A stretch of DNA of 64,000 bases, taken from the NCBI RefSeq assembly GCF_025666195.1, contig NZ_CP102592.1, positions 1,426,001 to 1,490,000 on the forward strand, given 5' to 3'. Positions 8,858-15,752 of this stretch are shown one piece after another. The notes under the pieces are model-generated. The model saw nothing but the letters and a program-made list of their open reading frames with translations, searched no databases and was not told where the DNA came from. Every line of letters starts with the position of its first letter. The first letter of the stretch is position 1. The stretch comes from Xanthomonas sp. CFBP 8443 (GTDB taxonomy: Bacteria; Pseudomonadota; Gammaproteobacteria; Xanthomonadales; Xanthomonadaceae). Position numbers and translations under genes: made by a program.

Positions 8858-11470
8858 ATGAACAGCCACTACCGCAAACCTCTGCCCGGCACTTCGCTCG
8901 ATTACTTCGACGCGCGCGCCGCGGTCGATGCGCTCCGCCCCGGCGCCTTCGCCGCGCTGCCGTACACCTCGCGCGTGTTCGCCGAGAACCTGGTGCGGCG
9001 CTGCGATCCGGCCACGCTGGACGCGTCGCTGACCCAACTGATCGAACGCCGCCGCGATCTGGATTTCCCGTGGTTTCCGGCGCGGGTGGTGTGCCACGAC
9101 ATCCTCGGCCAGACCGCGCTGGTGGATCTGGCCGGGCTGCGCGATGCGATCGCCGAGCGCGGCGGGGACCCGGCGCAGGTCAATCCGGTGGTGCCGACGC
9201 AGCTGATCGTCGACCATTCGCTGGCGGTGGAATTCGGCGGCTTCGATCGCGCCGCGTTCGCCAAGAACCGCGCGGTGGAAGACCGCCGCAACGCCGACCG
9301 CTTCCACTTCATCGACTGGACCAAGCGCGCGTTCGAGAACGTCGATGTGATCCCGCCGGGCAACGGGATCATGCACCAGATCAATCTGGAGAAGATGTCG
9401 CCGGTGGTGCAGGTGCGCGATGGCGTGGCGTTCCCCGATACCTGCGTGGGCACCGACAGCCACACCCCGCACGTGGATGCGCTGGGCGTGCTGGCGATCG
9501 GCGTCGGCGGGCTGGAAGCGGAGAGCGTGATGCTCGGGCGCGCGTCGTGGATGCGGCTGCCGGATATCGTCGGCGTAGCGCTGGGCGGGCGGCCGCAGCC
9601 GGGCATCACCGCCACCGACGTGGTGCTGGCGCTGACCGAATTCCTGCGCGCGCAGAAAGTGGTCGGCGCCTACCTGGAGTTCCACGGCGAAGGCGCCGCC
9701 GCGCTGACCCTGGGCGACCGCGCCACCATCTCCAACATGACCCCGGAATTCGGCGCCACCGCGGCGATGTTCGCGATCGACCGGCAGACCATCGACTACC
9801 TGCGAGTGACCGGCCGCGACGACGCGCAGGTCGCGCTGGTGGAGACCTACGCCAAGGCCGCGGGGCTGTGGGCCGACGACCTGGCTCAGGCGCAGTACGA
9901 GCGCGTGCTGCAGTTCGACCTGTCCAGCGTGACCCGCAACATGGCCGGCCCGTCCAATCCGCACAAGCGCGTGGCCACCAGCGAGCTGGCCGCGCGCGGC
10001 ATCGCCGACGAGGCCAAGCTGGCATCCGGCAAGGCCGAACAGGCGCAGGGGCTGATGCCCGACGGCGCGGTGATCATCGCTGCGATCACCAGCTGCACCA
10101 ACACCAGCAATCCGCGCAACGTGATCGCCTCAGGTTTGCTGGCGCGCAACGCCAACGCTCGCGGGTTGGTGCGCAAGCCGTGGGTCAAGACTTCGCTGGC
10201 GCCGGGTTCCAAGGCGGTGCAGCTGTATCTGGAAGCGTCCGGATTGCTGCCGGAGCTGGAGCAACTCGGTTTCGGCATCGTCGGTTTCGCCTGCACTACC
10301 TGCAACGGCATGAGCGGCGCGCTGGATCCGGCGATCCAGCAGGAAGTGATCGAACGCGACCTGTACGCCACCGCGGTGCTGTCGGGCAACCGCAATTTCG
10401 ATGGGCGCATCCATCCCTACGCCAAGCAGGCGTTCCTGGCCTCGCCGCCGCTGGTGGTGGCCTACGCCATCGCCGGCACCATCCGCTTCGACATCGAGAA
10501 GGACGTGCTCGGCGTGGACAAGGACGGCCAGCCGGTGACGCTGAAGGACCTGTGGCCCAGCGACGCGGAGATCGACGCGATCGTCGCCGCCAGCGTCAAG
10601 CCCGAGCAGTTCCGCCAGGTCTACGAGCCGATGTTCGCGCGCAGCGGGCTGGCCGCCGCGTACGTGGCCCCGCTGTACGCGTGGCGCCCGCAAAGCACCT
10701 ATATCCGCCGTCCGCCTTATTGGGAGGGCGCCCTGGCCGGCGAACGCACGCTGCGCGGCATGCGCGCGCTGGCCGTGCTCGGCGACAACATCACCACCGA
10801 CCACCTGTCGCCGTCCAACGCGATCCTGGCCGACAGCGCCGCCGGCGAATACCTGACGCGGATGGGCGTGCCGGAAGAGGACTTCAACTCCTACGCCACC
10901 CACCGCGGCGACCACCTCACCGCGCAGCGCGCCACCTTCGCCAATCCGCAACTGCTCAACGAGATGGCCGTGGTCGATGGCCAGGTCCAGCGCGGCTCGC
11001 TGACCCGGTTGGAGCCGGAAGGGCAGGTGGTGCGCATGTGGGAGGCGATCGAAACCTACATGGCGCGCAAGCAGCCGCTGCTGATCGTCGCCGGCGCCGA
11101 CTACGGGCAGGGCTCCTCGCGCGACTGGGCGGCCAAGGGCGTGCGCCTGGCCGGGGTCGAGGCGATCGTGGCCGAGGGCTTCGAGCGCATCCACCGCACC
11201 AACCTGGTCGGCATGGGCGTGCTGCCGCTGGAGTTCCAGCCCGGTACCACGCGCACGACCCTGGGCATCGACGGCAGCGAGGTGTTCGACGTGCTCGGCG
11301 CGCGCACGCCGGGCGCCACGCTGACCCTGGCCATCGCCCGCCGCGATGGCACGCGCCTCGACGTGCCGGTGACCTGCCGCCTGGACACCGCCGAGGAACT
11401 GGCGATCTACGAAGCCGGCGGCGTGCTGCAGCGTTTCGCGCAGGATTTCCTGGAGGCGTCCGCCGCCTGA
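8858..11470 (+). CDS. acnD: Fe/S-dependent 2-methylcitrate dehydratase
   Basis: Aconitase-family enzyme that dehydrates 2-methylcitrate to 2-methylaconitate and needs PrpF for the isomer used next. 870 residues, the AcnD length. Cluster ligands are Cys413 (AITSCTNTSNPRNV) and Cys479/Cys482 (GFACTTCNGMSGAL). VGTDSHTPHVDALGVLAIGVGG and the swivelling C-terminal domain with GQGSSRDWAAKG and RIHRTNLVGMGVLPL are intact. It starts at the ATG at 8858 after the repeat. The acnD/prpF pair marks the variant of the pathway without prpD. Part of its 3' end is duplicated at 11823. Confidence 0.95.
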   Translation: MNSHYRKPLPGTSLDYFDARAAVDALRPGAFAALPYTSRVFAENLVRRCDPATLDASLTQLIERRRDLDFPWFPARVVCHDILGQTALVDLAGLRDAIAERGGDPAQVNPVVPTQLIVDHSLAVEFGGFDRAAFAKNRAVEDRRNADRFHFIDWTKRAFENVDVIPPGNGIMHQINLEKMSPVVQVRDGVAFPDTCVGTDSHTPHVDALGVLAIGVGGLEAESVMLGRASWMRLPDIVGVALGGRPQPGITATDVVLALTEFLRAQKVVGAYLEFHGEGAAALTLGDRATISNMTPEFGATAAMFAIDRQTIDYLRVTGRDDAQVALVETYAKAAGLWADDLAQAQYERVLQFDLSSVTRNMAGPSNPHKRVATSELAARGIADEAKLASGKAEQAQGLMPDGAVIIAAITSCTNTSNPRNVIASGLLARNANARGLVRKPWVKTSLAPGSKAVQLYLEASGLLPELEQLGFGIVGFACTTCNGMSGALDPAIQQEVIERDLYATAVLSGNRNFDGRIHPYAKQAFLASPPLVVAYAIAGTIRFDIEKDVLGVDKDGQPVTLKDLWPSDAEIDAIVAASVKPEQFRQVYEPMFARSGLAAAYVAPLYAWRPQSTYIRRPPYWEGALAGERTLRGMRALAVLGDNITTDHLSPSNAILADSAAGEYLTRMGVPEEDFNSYATHRGDHLTAQRATFANPQLLNEMAVVDGQVQRGSLTRLEPEGQVVRMWEAIETYMARKQPLLIVAGADYGQGSSRDWAAKGVRLAGVEAIVAEGFERIHRTNLVGMGVLPLEFQPGTTRTTLGIDGSEVFDVLGARTPGATLTLAIARRDGTRLDVPVTCRLDTAEELAIYEAGGVLQRFAQDFLEASAA

Positions 11471-11559
11471 TCCGGCGGCATGCTCGAAAGGAACTGCCCA
11501 TGGCTTGCGCCTGCGGGCTGGAGATGCAGAATCCGGCAATCTTGCCGTTGGGAGTGCAT

Positions 11560-11814
11560 ATGGCGACCAAGAACATCTCCTCGCCCGATGAACGCAAGCC
11601 GTTCGTCGACCAGCCGCTGGCCGAACACGCTTGCGATTCAAGCGGTGAGTCCGTGCGCGGGTCGATCCACGGGCAGCGCGACGCGGAAGAACTCCGTGGC
11701 GCGCTGCTGGAGGGAGCCGATTCCGGCCCGGCCACGGCGCTGGAACCGGATTTCTTCGACATGATGCGCAAGCGGGCTAGGGATCGGGCCTTTCGCGGCA
11801 GCCAGCCTGCATGA
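11560..11814 (+). CDS. Degenerate ParD-like antitoxin without partner toxin
   Basis: 84 residues from the ATG at 11560, with GGAG 5 nt upstream; the frame is open from another ATG at 11500. The start MATKNISSPDERKPFVD and the end LRGALLEGADSGPATALEP then FFDMMRKRARDR read like ParD antitoxins, whose usual form is MATxNxxLTDxxxxFVD... and LRxALxEGxxSGxxxxFD...RKRxR. The middle helix is unlike the family, and the ribbon DNA-binding part has lost its pattern. No ParE follows: 11815-11940 holds only a copied acnD tail and a leader. It is probably a relic of an inserted toxin-antitoxin module. Confidence 0.5.
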   Translation: MATKNISSPDERKPFVDQPLAEHACDSSGESVRGSIHGQRDAEELRGALLEGADSGPATALEPDFFDMMRKRARDRAFRGSQPA

Positions 11815-11822
11815 ACCCCGCA

Positions 11823-11862
11823 GCATGCTGCAGCGTTTCGAGCAGGATCTCCTGGCAGTGTC
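11823..11862 (+). repeat. Duplicated 3' end of acnD (copy of 11421-11460)
   Basis: This 40-nt stretch matches 34 of 40 positions of the acnD end at 11421-11460 and in one frame still reads MLQRFEQDLLAVS beside the acnD VLQRFAQDFLEAS. The two copies bracket the ParD-like gene. Confidence 0.75.
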
Positions 11863-11940
11863 GAAACCGGCCCGCCCCATTCGTCGGTGTCATGAGCGCG
11901 TGCCATCCTGCGCGCGCCGCCCACCGATGAGGAACCCACC

Positions 11941-12402
11941 ATGAGCAACGGCAATCCCGGCACCGTCCGCCTGCATCGCGTCCTGCGCGCGCCGGCCGAG
12001 CGCATCTATCGCGCCTTCCTGGAGCCGGCGGCGCTGGCCAAATGGCTGCCGCCGCATGGCTTCGTCGCCACCGTGCATGCGCTGGATGCGCGCGTGGGCG
12101 GCAGTTTCAGGATCTCCTTCACCAATCTGGGCAGCGGCACCGGCCAGTCCTTCGGCGGCACCTATCTGGAGCTGGTGCCGGGCGCGCTGATCCGCCACAC
12201 CGACACGTTCGACAACCCGGGCCTGCCCGGCGAGATGATGGTGACGGTCAAGCTGCGCACGGTGGCCTGCGGCACCGAGCTGGACATCGTCCAGGACGGC
12301 ATCCCCGCACAGATCCCGGTGGAGTTCTGCTATCTCGGCTGGCAGGAGTCGCTGACCCTGCTGGCGCTGCTGGTCGAGCCCGAGATTCCCGATGGGGCCT
12401 GA
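11941..12402 (+). CDS. SRPBCC-fold (AHSA1-like) protein
   Basis: 153-residue START/Bet v 1-like protein of the AHSA1 group. It begins VRLHRVLRAPAERIYRAFLEPAALAKWLPP, split here, which is the standard first strand and helices of the family. GGSFRISF and LVPGALIRHTDTFDNP follow, and the last helix ends WQESLTLLALLVEPEI. Such proteins bind hydrophobic ligands; no specific ligand can be given. A GAGG ribosome site precedes the ATG. It lies 4 nt before the next gene and probably forms a pair with it. This pair and the ParD relic separate acnD from prpF. Confidence 0.8.
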   Translation: MSNGNPGTVRLHRVLRAPAERIYRAFLEPAALAKWLPPHGFVATVHALDARVGGSFRISFTNLGSGTGQSFGGTYLELVPGALIRHTDTFDNPGLPGEMMVTVKLRTVACGTELDIVQDGIPAQIPVEFCYLGWQESLTLLALLVEPEIPDGA

Positions 12403-12405
12403 ACG

Positions 12406-12963
12406 ATGAGCGAGGGCTTGATCGTCATGGCGCGCCCGCCGGCGCAGGTGCGCCATGACATCGGGGTGCGACTGGATGCGCTTGCGCTCGATGCGGAGGA
12501 CGCGCACGTGCTGGTAGCGCCGGCGAACTGGCATCAATCGCTGTCCGACAAGCACCCGATGGCATGCCGCGAGAACCTGATGCGCGCCTGCGAGGGGCTG
12601 GTCGCATCCAGCGTCAGCCTGGCGTTCGACCGGATAGTCAGCGGCGACGAACCGGCGAATTCGATCCACTGGACATTGAAGGGCCGGGCCGAAAAGCCAC
12701 CGGCATTTGCCGATTTGCTCGACGCCGTGAAGCACCGGCTGAATGCCGAAGGCATCGCTGATCGCCTGGGCCACACCGCACATGTCACCTTGAGTTATTT
12801 CGCCAGGCGTCGGCTCGATCAAGAACGCAAGATGGTCCGGATCGCACCGATCGCCTGGACCGTCGACCGGATCGAACTGGTCGCGGCCGGCGGCAAACCC
12901 TATGGTTACCGCACCCTGATGCAGTGGCCGCTGTTGCCGCCGCGCCAGGCCGAGCTGTTCTAG
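12406..12963 (+). CDS. 2H phosphoesterase superfamily protein (LigT-like)
   Basis: 185 residues. Two H-x-S/T motifs are present: HQSL at 43-46 in ANWHQSLS and HVTL at 126-129 in TAHVTLSYF, the catalytic pair of 2'-5' RNA ligase/cyclic phosphodiesterase enzymes. The C-terminal strand IDRIELVAAGG-type segment (VDRIELVAAGGKPYGYRTL) also fits. The substrate is unknown; family members act on 2',3'-cyclic phosphates or related nucleotides. It starts 4 nt after the SRPBCC gene stop and ends 44 nt before prpF. It has no known role in propionate use. Confidence 0.8.
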   Translation: MSEGLIVMARPPAQVRHDIGVRLDALALDAEDAHVLVAPANWHQSLSDKHPMACRENLMRACEGLVASSVSLAFDRIVSGDEPANSIHWTLKGRAEKPPAFADLLDAVKHRLNAEGIADRLGHTAHVTLSYFARRRLDQERKMVRIAPIAWTVDRIELVAAGGKPYGYRTLMQWPLLPPRQAELF

Positions 12964-13006
12964 CGTCTTGTTCGCTTCCACCCCGCCTCCACAGATCGGT
13001 GTCCTG

Positions 13007-14197
13007 ATGTCCCATGTTCCCCAGCTCCGCATTCCCGCCACCTACATGCGCGGCGGCACGTCCAAAGGCGTGTTCTTCCGGCTCGCGGATCTGCCCGCCG
13101 CCGCGCAGGCGCCCGGCGCGGCGCGCGATGCGCTGCTGCTGCGGGTGATCGGCAGTCCCGATCCCTATGCCAAGCAGATCGACGGCATGGGCGGGGCGAC
13201 GTCCAGCACCAGCAAGACGGTGATCGTGGCGCCGAGCACGCGCGCGGACCACGACGTGGACTACCTGTTCGGCCAGGTGGCGATCGATCGCCCGTTCGTG
13301 GACTGGAGCGGCAACTGCGGCAACCTGTCGGCGGCGGTGGGGCCGTTCGCGATCGCCGCCGGCCTGGTCGACGCCGCGCGCCTTCCGCGCGACGGCCTGG
13401 CCACGGTGCGGATCTGGCAGGCCAACATCGGCAAGACCATCGTCGCGCGGGTGCCGATGGCCGGCGGCGCGGTGCAGGAAAGCGGCGATTTCGAGCTGGA
13501 CGGGGTGACCTTTCCCGCGGCCGAGATCCAGCTCGACTTCCTGGATCCGGCCGCCGACGAAGAGGGCGCGGACGGCGCGATGTTTCCGACCGGCAACCTG
13601 GTCGATACCCTGGACGTGCCGGGCGTCGGCCGCTTCCAGGCGACCCTGATCAACGCCGGTATCCCGACCATCTTTCTCGAGGCGCAGGCGCTGGGCTATC
13701 GCGGGACCGAACTGCAGGATGCGATCAACGGCGATGCGCATGCGCTGGCCAGGTTCGAGACCATCCGCGCGCATGGCGCGCTGCGCATGGGCCTGATCGC
13801 GTCGCTGGAACAGGCGGTGACGCGCCAGCACACGCCCAAGGTCGCCTTCGTCGCGCCGCCGGCCGACTACATCGCCTCCAGCGGCAAGCCGGTCGCCGCC
13901 GCCGACATCGACCTGCTGGTGCGCGCGATGTCGATGGGCAAGCTGCACCACGCGATGATGGGCACCGCGGCGGTGGCGATCGGCACCGCCGCGGCGATCC
14001 CCGGCACGCTGGTGAACCGCGCGGCCGGCGGCGGCGTACGCCAGGCGGTGCGCTTTGGCCACCCGTCGGGCACGCTGCGGGTCGGCGCCGAGGCGCAGCA
14101 GGTGGACGGCCAGTGGGCCGTCGCCAAGGCGATCATGAGCCGCAGTGCGCGGGTGCTGATGGAAGGTTGGGTGCGGGTGCCAGGCGACATCGGCTGA
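13007..14197 (+). CDS. prpF: 2-methylaconitate cis-trans isomerase
   Basis: Isomerises the AcnD product so that aconitase can hydrate it to 2-methylisocitrate. 396 residues from MSHVPQLRIPATYMRGGTSK at 13007; the frame is open to 12968 but the MRGGTSKGVFF region close to the N-terminus sets the start. Diaminopimelate-epimerase-like fold with DWSGNCGNLSAAVGPFAI (Cys in the first half), FPTGNLVDTL and a GTLVNRAAGGGVRQAVRFGHPSG stretch (split) near the end. Last gene of the cluster. The IS110 element follows 57 nt later and has cut the downstream palindromic repeat. Confidence 0.95.
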   Translation: MSHVPQLRIPATYMRGGTSKGVFFRLADLPAAAQAPGAARDALLLRVIGSPDPYAKQIDGMGGATSSTSKTVIVAPSTRADHDVDYLFGQVAIDRPFVDWSGNCGNLSAAVGPFAIAAGLVDAARLPRDGLATVRIWQANIGKTIVARVPMAGGAVQESGDFELDGVTFPAAEIQLDFLDPAADEEGADGAMFPTGNLVDTLDVPGVGRFQATLINAGIPTIFLEAQALGYRGTELQDAINGDAHALARFETIRAHGALRMGLIASLEQAVTRQHTPKVAFVAPPADYIASSGKPVAAADIDLLVRAMSMGKLHHAMMGTAAVAIGTAAAIPGTLVNRAAGGGVRQAVRFGHPSGTLRVGAEAQQVDGQWAVAKAIMSRSARVLMEGWVRVPGDIG

Positions 14198-14263
14198 GCC
14201 GGTGGCCCGCCTGCAGCGCGGTGGCGCCGCCAATCCGATCCTGCTCTTTGTAGGAGTCAACTG

Positions 14264-15193
14264 TCATGCAGAAGCGATCTCCGGAGGAGCGTAAGGCGCC
14301 TGGTCTCGGGCAATGGCATTGAGCCATCGCAGGTACTTGTGCATGCACGCGACAATGGCGACCTTGGCGGGTTTGCCTGCGGCGGTCAGGCGGGCGTAGG
14401 TGTGTGACAGCGGGGAGCCGGTGCGGATGGAGGCCCACGTGGCCATGTACAGCACTCGTCGCACGTCGGCGCGTCCGCCCTGGATGCGGCGTTGGCCGCG
14501 CCAGCGGCCGCTATCGCGATTGAACGGCGCCAGCCCGACCAAGGCGATGATCTTGCGCGGATGCACGGTGCCCAGCTCGGGGAGCCGGGCTGCCAGGGTG
14601 GCGCGCAGGATCGGGCCAAGCCCAGGCAATTTGGGCAGGCTGGAGCAGGCAGCCCCCGCCTGTGCGATCTGCCGGGACACGTTACAGATGCGCTGCTGCA
14701 GCAGCGCGATCACCTCGAGCCATTGGTCGCGCACCGCCTTGCAGGTCACGTGCTCCATGCAGCGGCGCTGCGCATCGCGCTGGGCGACCAGGGTGCTGCG
14801 CAGGTGGAGCAGTTCGCGCAGCGCCTGCAGCGGCGCAGGGAGCACCGCGGTGGGCTGAGCGTGGATGCACTGGGCCGCCACAGCCAGCAACCGCGCATCC
14901 AGAGCATCGGTCTTGGCCTTGAGTCCCAACGCGTGCGCCAGCGCACGAGGACGCTGGGCAGGCAGCCGGACCGCGGGCAGACCAGCCTGCGTCAGCACCT
15001 GCACTATCGCCCGTTCGTAGCCACCGCTGGCCTCCAGCACGATCCGCTCGCATCCCAGCAAGGCCAGGCGTTCGGCCAGGCCGGCGTGCCCCTCGGGCGT
15101 ATTGGCCTGAGTCCAGGTCAGCCCATCCGGCAAGACGTGAACGACCAGCTCGGCCTTGGAGACATCGATCCCGACAAAGCGCTGCATAGACAT
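14264..15193 (-). CDS. IS110-family DEDD transposase/recombinase
   Basis: 309 residues, full length. The N-terminal RuvC-like DEDD domain has Asp10 (FVGIDVSKAE), Glu in IVLEASGGYE (about 54), and Asp96/Asp99 (KAKTDALDARLL). After a coiled linker, the C-terminal Transposase_20 domain begins LPKLPGLGPILRATLAARLP and continues LVGLAPFNRDSGRWRG and VRRVLYMATWASIR. The enzyme should excise a circular element and insert it at a site chosen by the bridge RNA. The stop lies 8 bp from the right end of the element, so nearly all non-coding DNA is upstream, as in the IS110 group rather than IS1111. A start at 15187 is also possible. Confidence 0.95.
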   Translation of the reverse strand: MSMQRFVGIDVSKAELVVHVLPDGLTWTQANTPEGHAGLAERLALLGCERIVLEASGGYERAIVQVLTQAGLPAVRLPAQRPRALAHALGLKAKTDALDARLLAVAAQCIHAQPTAVLPAPLQALRELLHLRSTLVAQRDAQRRCMEHVTCKAVRDQWLEVIALLQQRICNVSRQIAQAGAACSSLPKLPGLGPILRATLAARLPELGTVHPRKIIALVGLAPFNRDSGRWRGQRRIQGGRADVRRVLYMATWASIRTGSPLSHTYARLTAAGKPAKVAIVACMHKYLRWLNAIARDQAPYAPPEIASA

Positions 15194-15227
15194 AGGCGTT
15201 CTCCGCAGTAAACTCAGGGACGAGAGA

Positions 15228-15406
15228 TCTCCTGCCGATGCCCATGCTTGTAGGTTCGAGCTCGCGGCTCAGGCAACTGTTCGGGCTTGCTGGCAGGAGA
15301 AACGGAGTGCGGCGGCCCTGACTCCTACTCGTGCTCGTGAGGCACTGCGACTTAGCGGCCTGCCGCACTCCGCTCTCACCTCAACGATAGACCTGCGTAA
15401 GACACA
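15228..15406 (-). ncRNA. Candidate IS110 bridge RNA (target- and donor-binding loops)
   Basis: On the minus strand the left end folds into two hairpins. The first has 11-bp arms at 15362-15372 and 15303-15313 (CGGAGTGCGGC / GCCGCACTCCG). Its loop holds GCCGCT (15354-15359), identical to the left target flank including core CT, and GUAGGAG (15322-15328), complementary to the right target flank CTCCTAC. The second has 9-bp arms at 15292-15300 and 15228-15236 (TCTCCTGCC / GGCAGGAGA). Its loop holds ACAGTTG (15274-15280), identical to the right end of the element, and ACAAG (15247-15251), complementary to CTTGT at the left end. This is the target-loop-then-donor-loop order known for IS621. Transcription and exact ends are inferred. 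Confidence 0.8.
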
Positions 15407-15459
15407 AGCGGCTTCAGCCGCGACCGCTTCACACACGAAGTGCGGTCGCGGCTGAAGCC
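15407..15459. repeat. Palindromic repeat pair, left part displaced by the IS
   Basis: AGCGGCTTCAGCCGCGACC is followed by a short loop and the inverted copy GGTCGCGGCTGAAGCC, giving a long hairpin. The missing first bases TGTAGG are at 14249-14254 on the far side of the IS110 element. The rest of the gap to the receptor gene (15460-15752) is unrecognised apart from an AT-rich stretch at 15667-15690 that may hold the receptor promoter. Confidence 0.85.
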
Positions 15460-15752
15460 ACCCCGCAGGGGAGCGGGCGTGGCGCAGCGGTGCGATGCCA
15501 CGCGACCGAGATAGCGGTGGCGCCGGAGGGCCGGAGTCCGGAACGCGATTTCGACAGTGGCCGGGAACCGACGAGCTTCCATGAGCAGCGCCCAAGAGCG
15601 GCACGTGTGGTAGCCCGCTGCGCGATCAGCCTTAACGCGTTCAAGTGACCGGGCCATGCAAAGCATGTGTATTTTGTGTTAATTATGCTGCAGCGCGACA
15701 TCGGTTGTCGGCGACGCGCACCCGCTCTTGCCCATTCCACTCCGGAGTTCCC

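Larger units (their letters stand above)
14257..15406 (-). mobile_element. IS110-family insertion sequence inserted in a palindromic repeat
   Basis: About 1150 bp between two copies of the dinucleotide AG (14255-14256 and 15407-15408; CT on the element strand). Joining the flanks across it restores TGTAGGAGCGGCTTCAGCC, the repeat found elsewhere in the window, so the target is one repeat copy and the insertion is precise. There are no terminal inverted repeats, as expected for IS110. It contains one DEDD transposase gene, read on the minus strand, and a 213-bp non-coding left end (15194-15406). The length and layout are those of an intact IS110-group element. Confidence 0.88.

Noticed and set aside
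8671..11814. Long plus-strand frame overlapping acnD and reaching the ParD-like gene
   Set aside because: Only its last part (from 11560, or at most 11500) is not covered by acnD. The rest is Arg/Gly-rich shadow translation.
12784..14260. Large minus-strand frame opposite prpF
   Set aside because: Composition is typical of antisense of GC-rich coding DNA (runs of Arg, His, Gln). PrpF is complete on the other strand.
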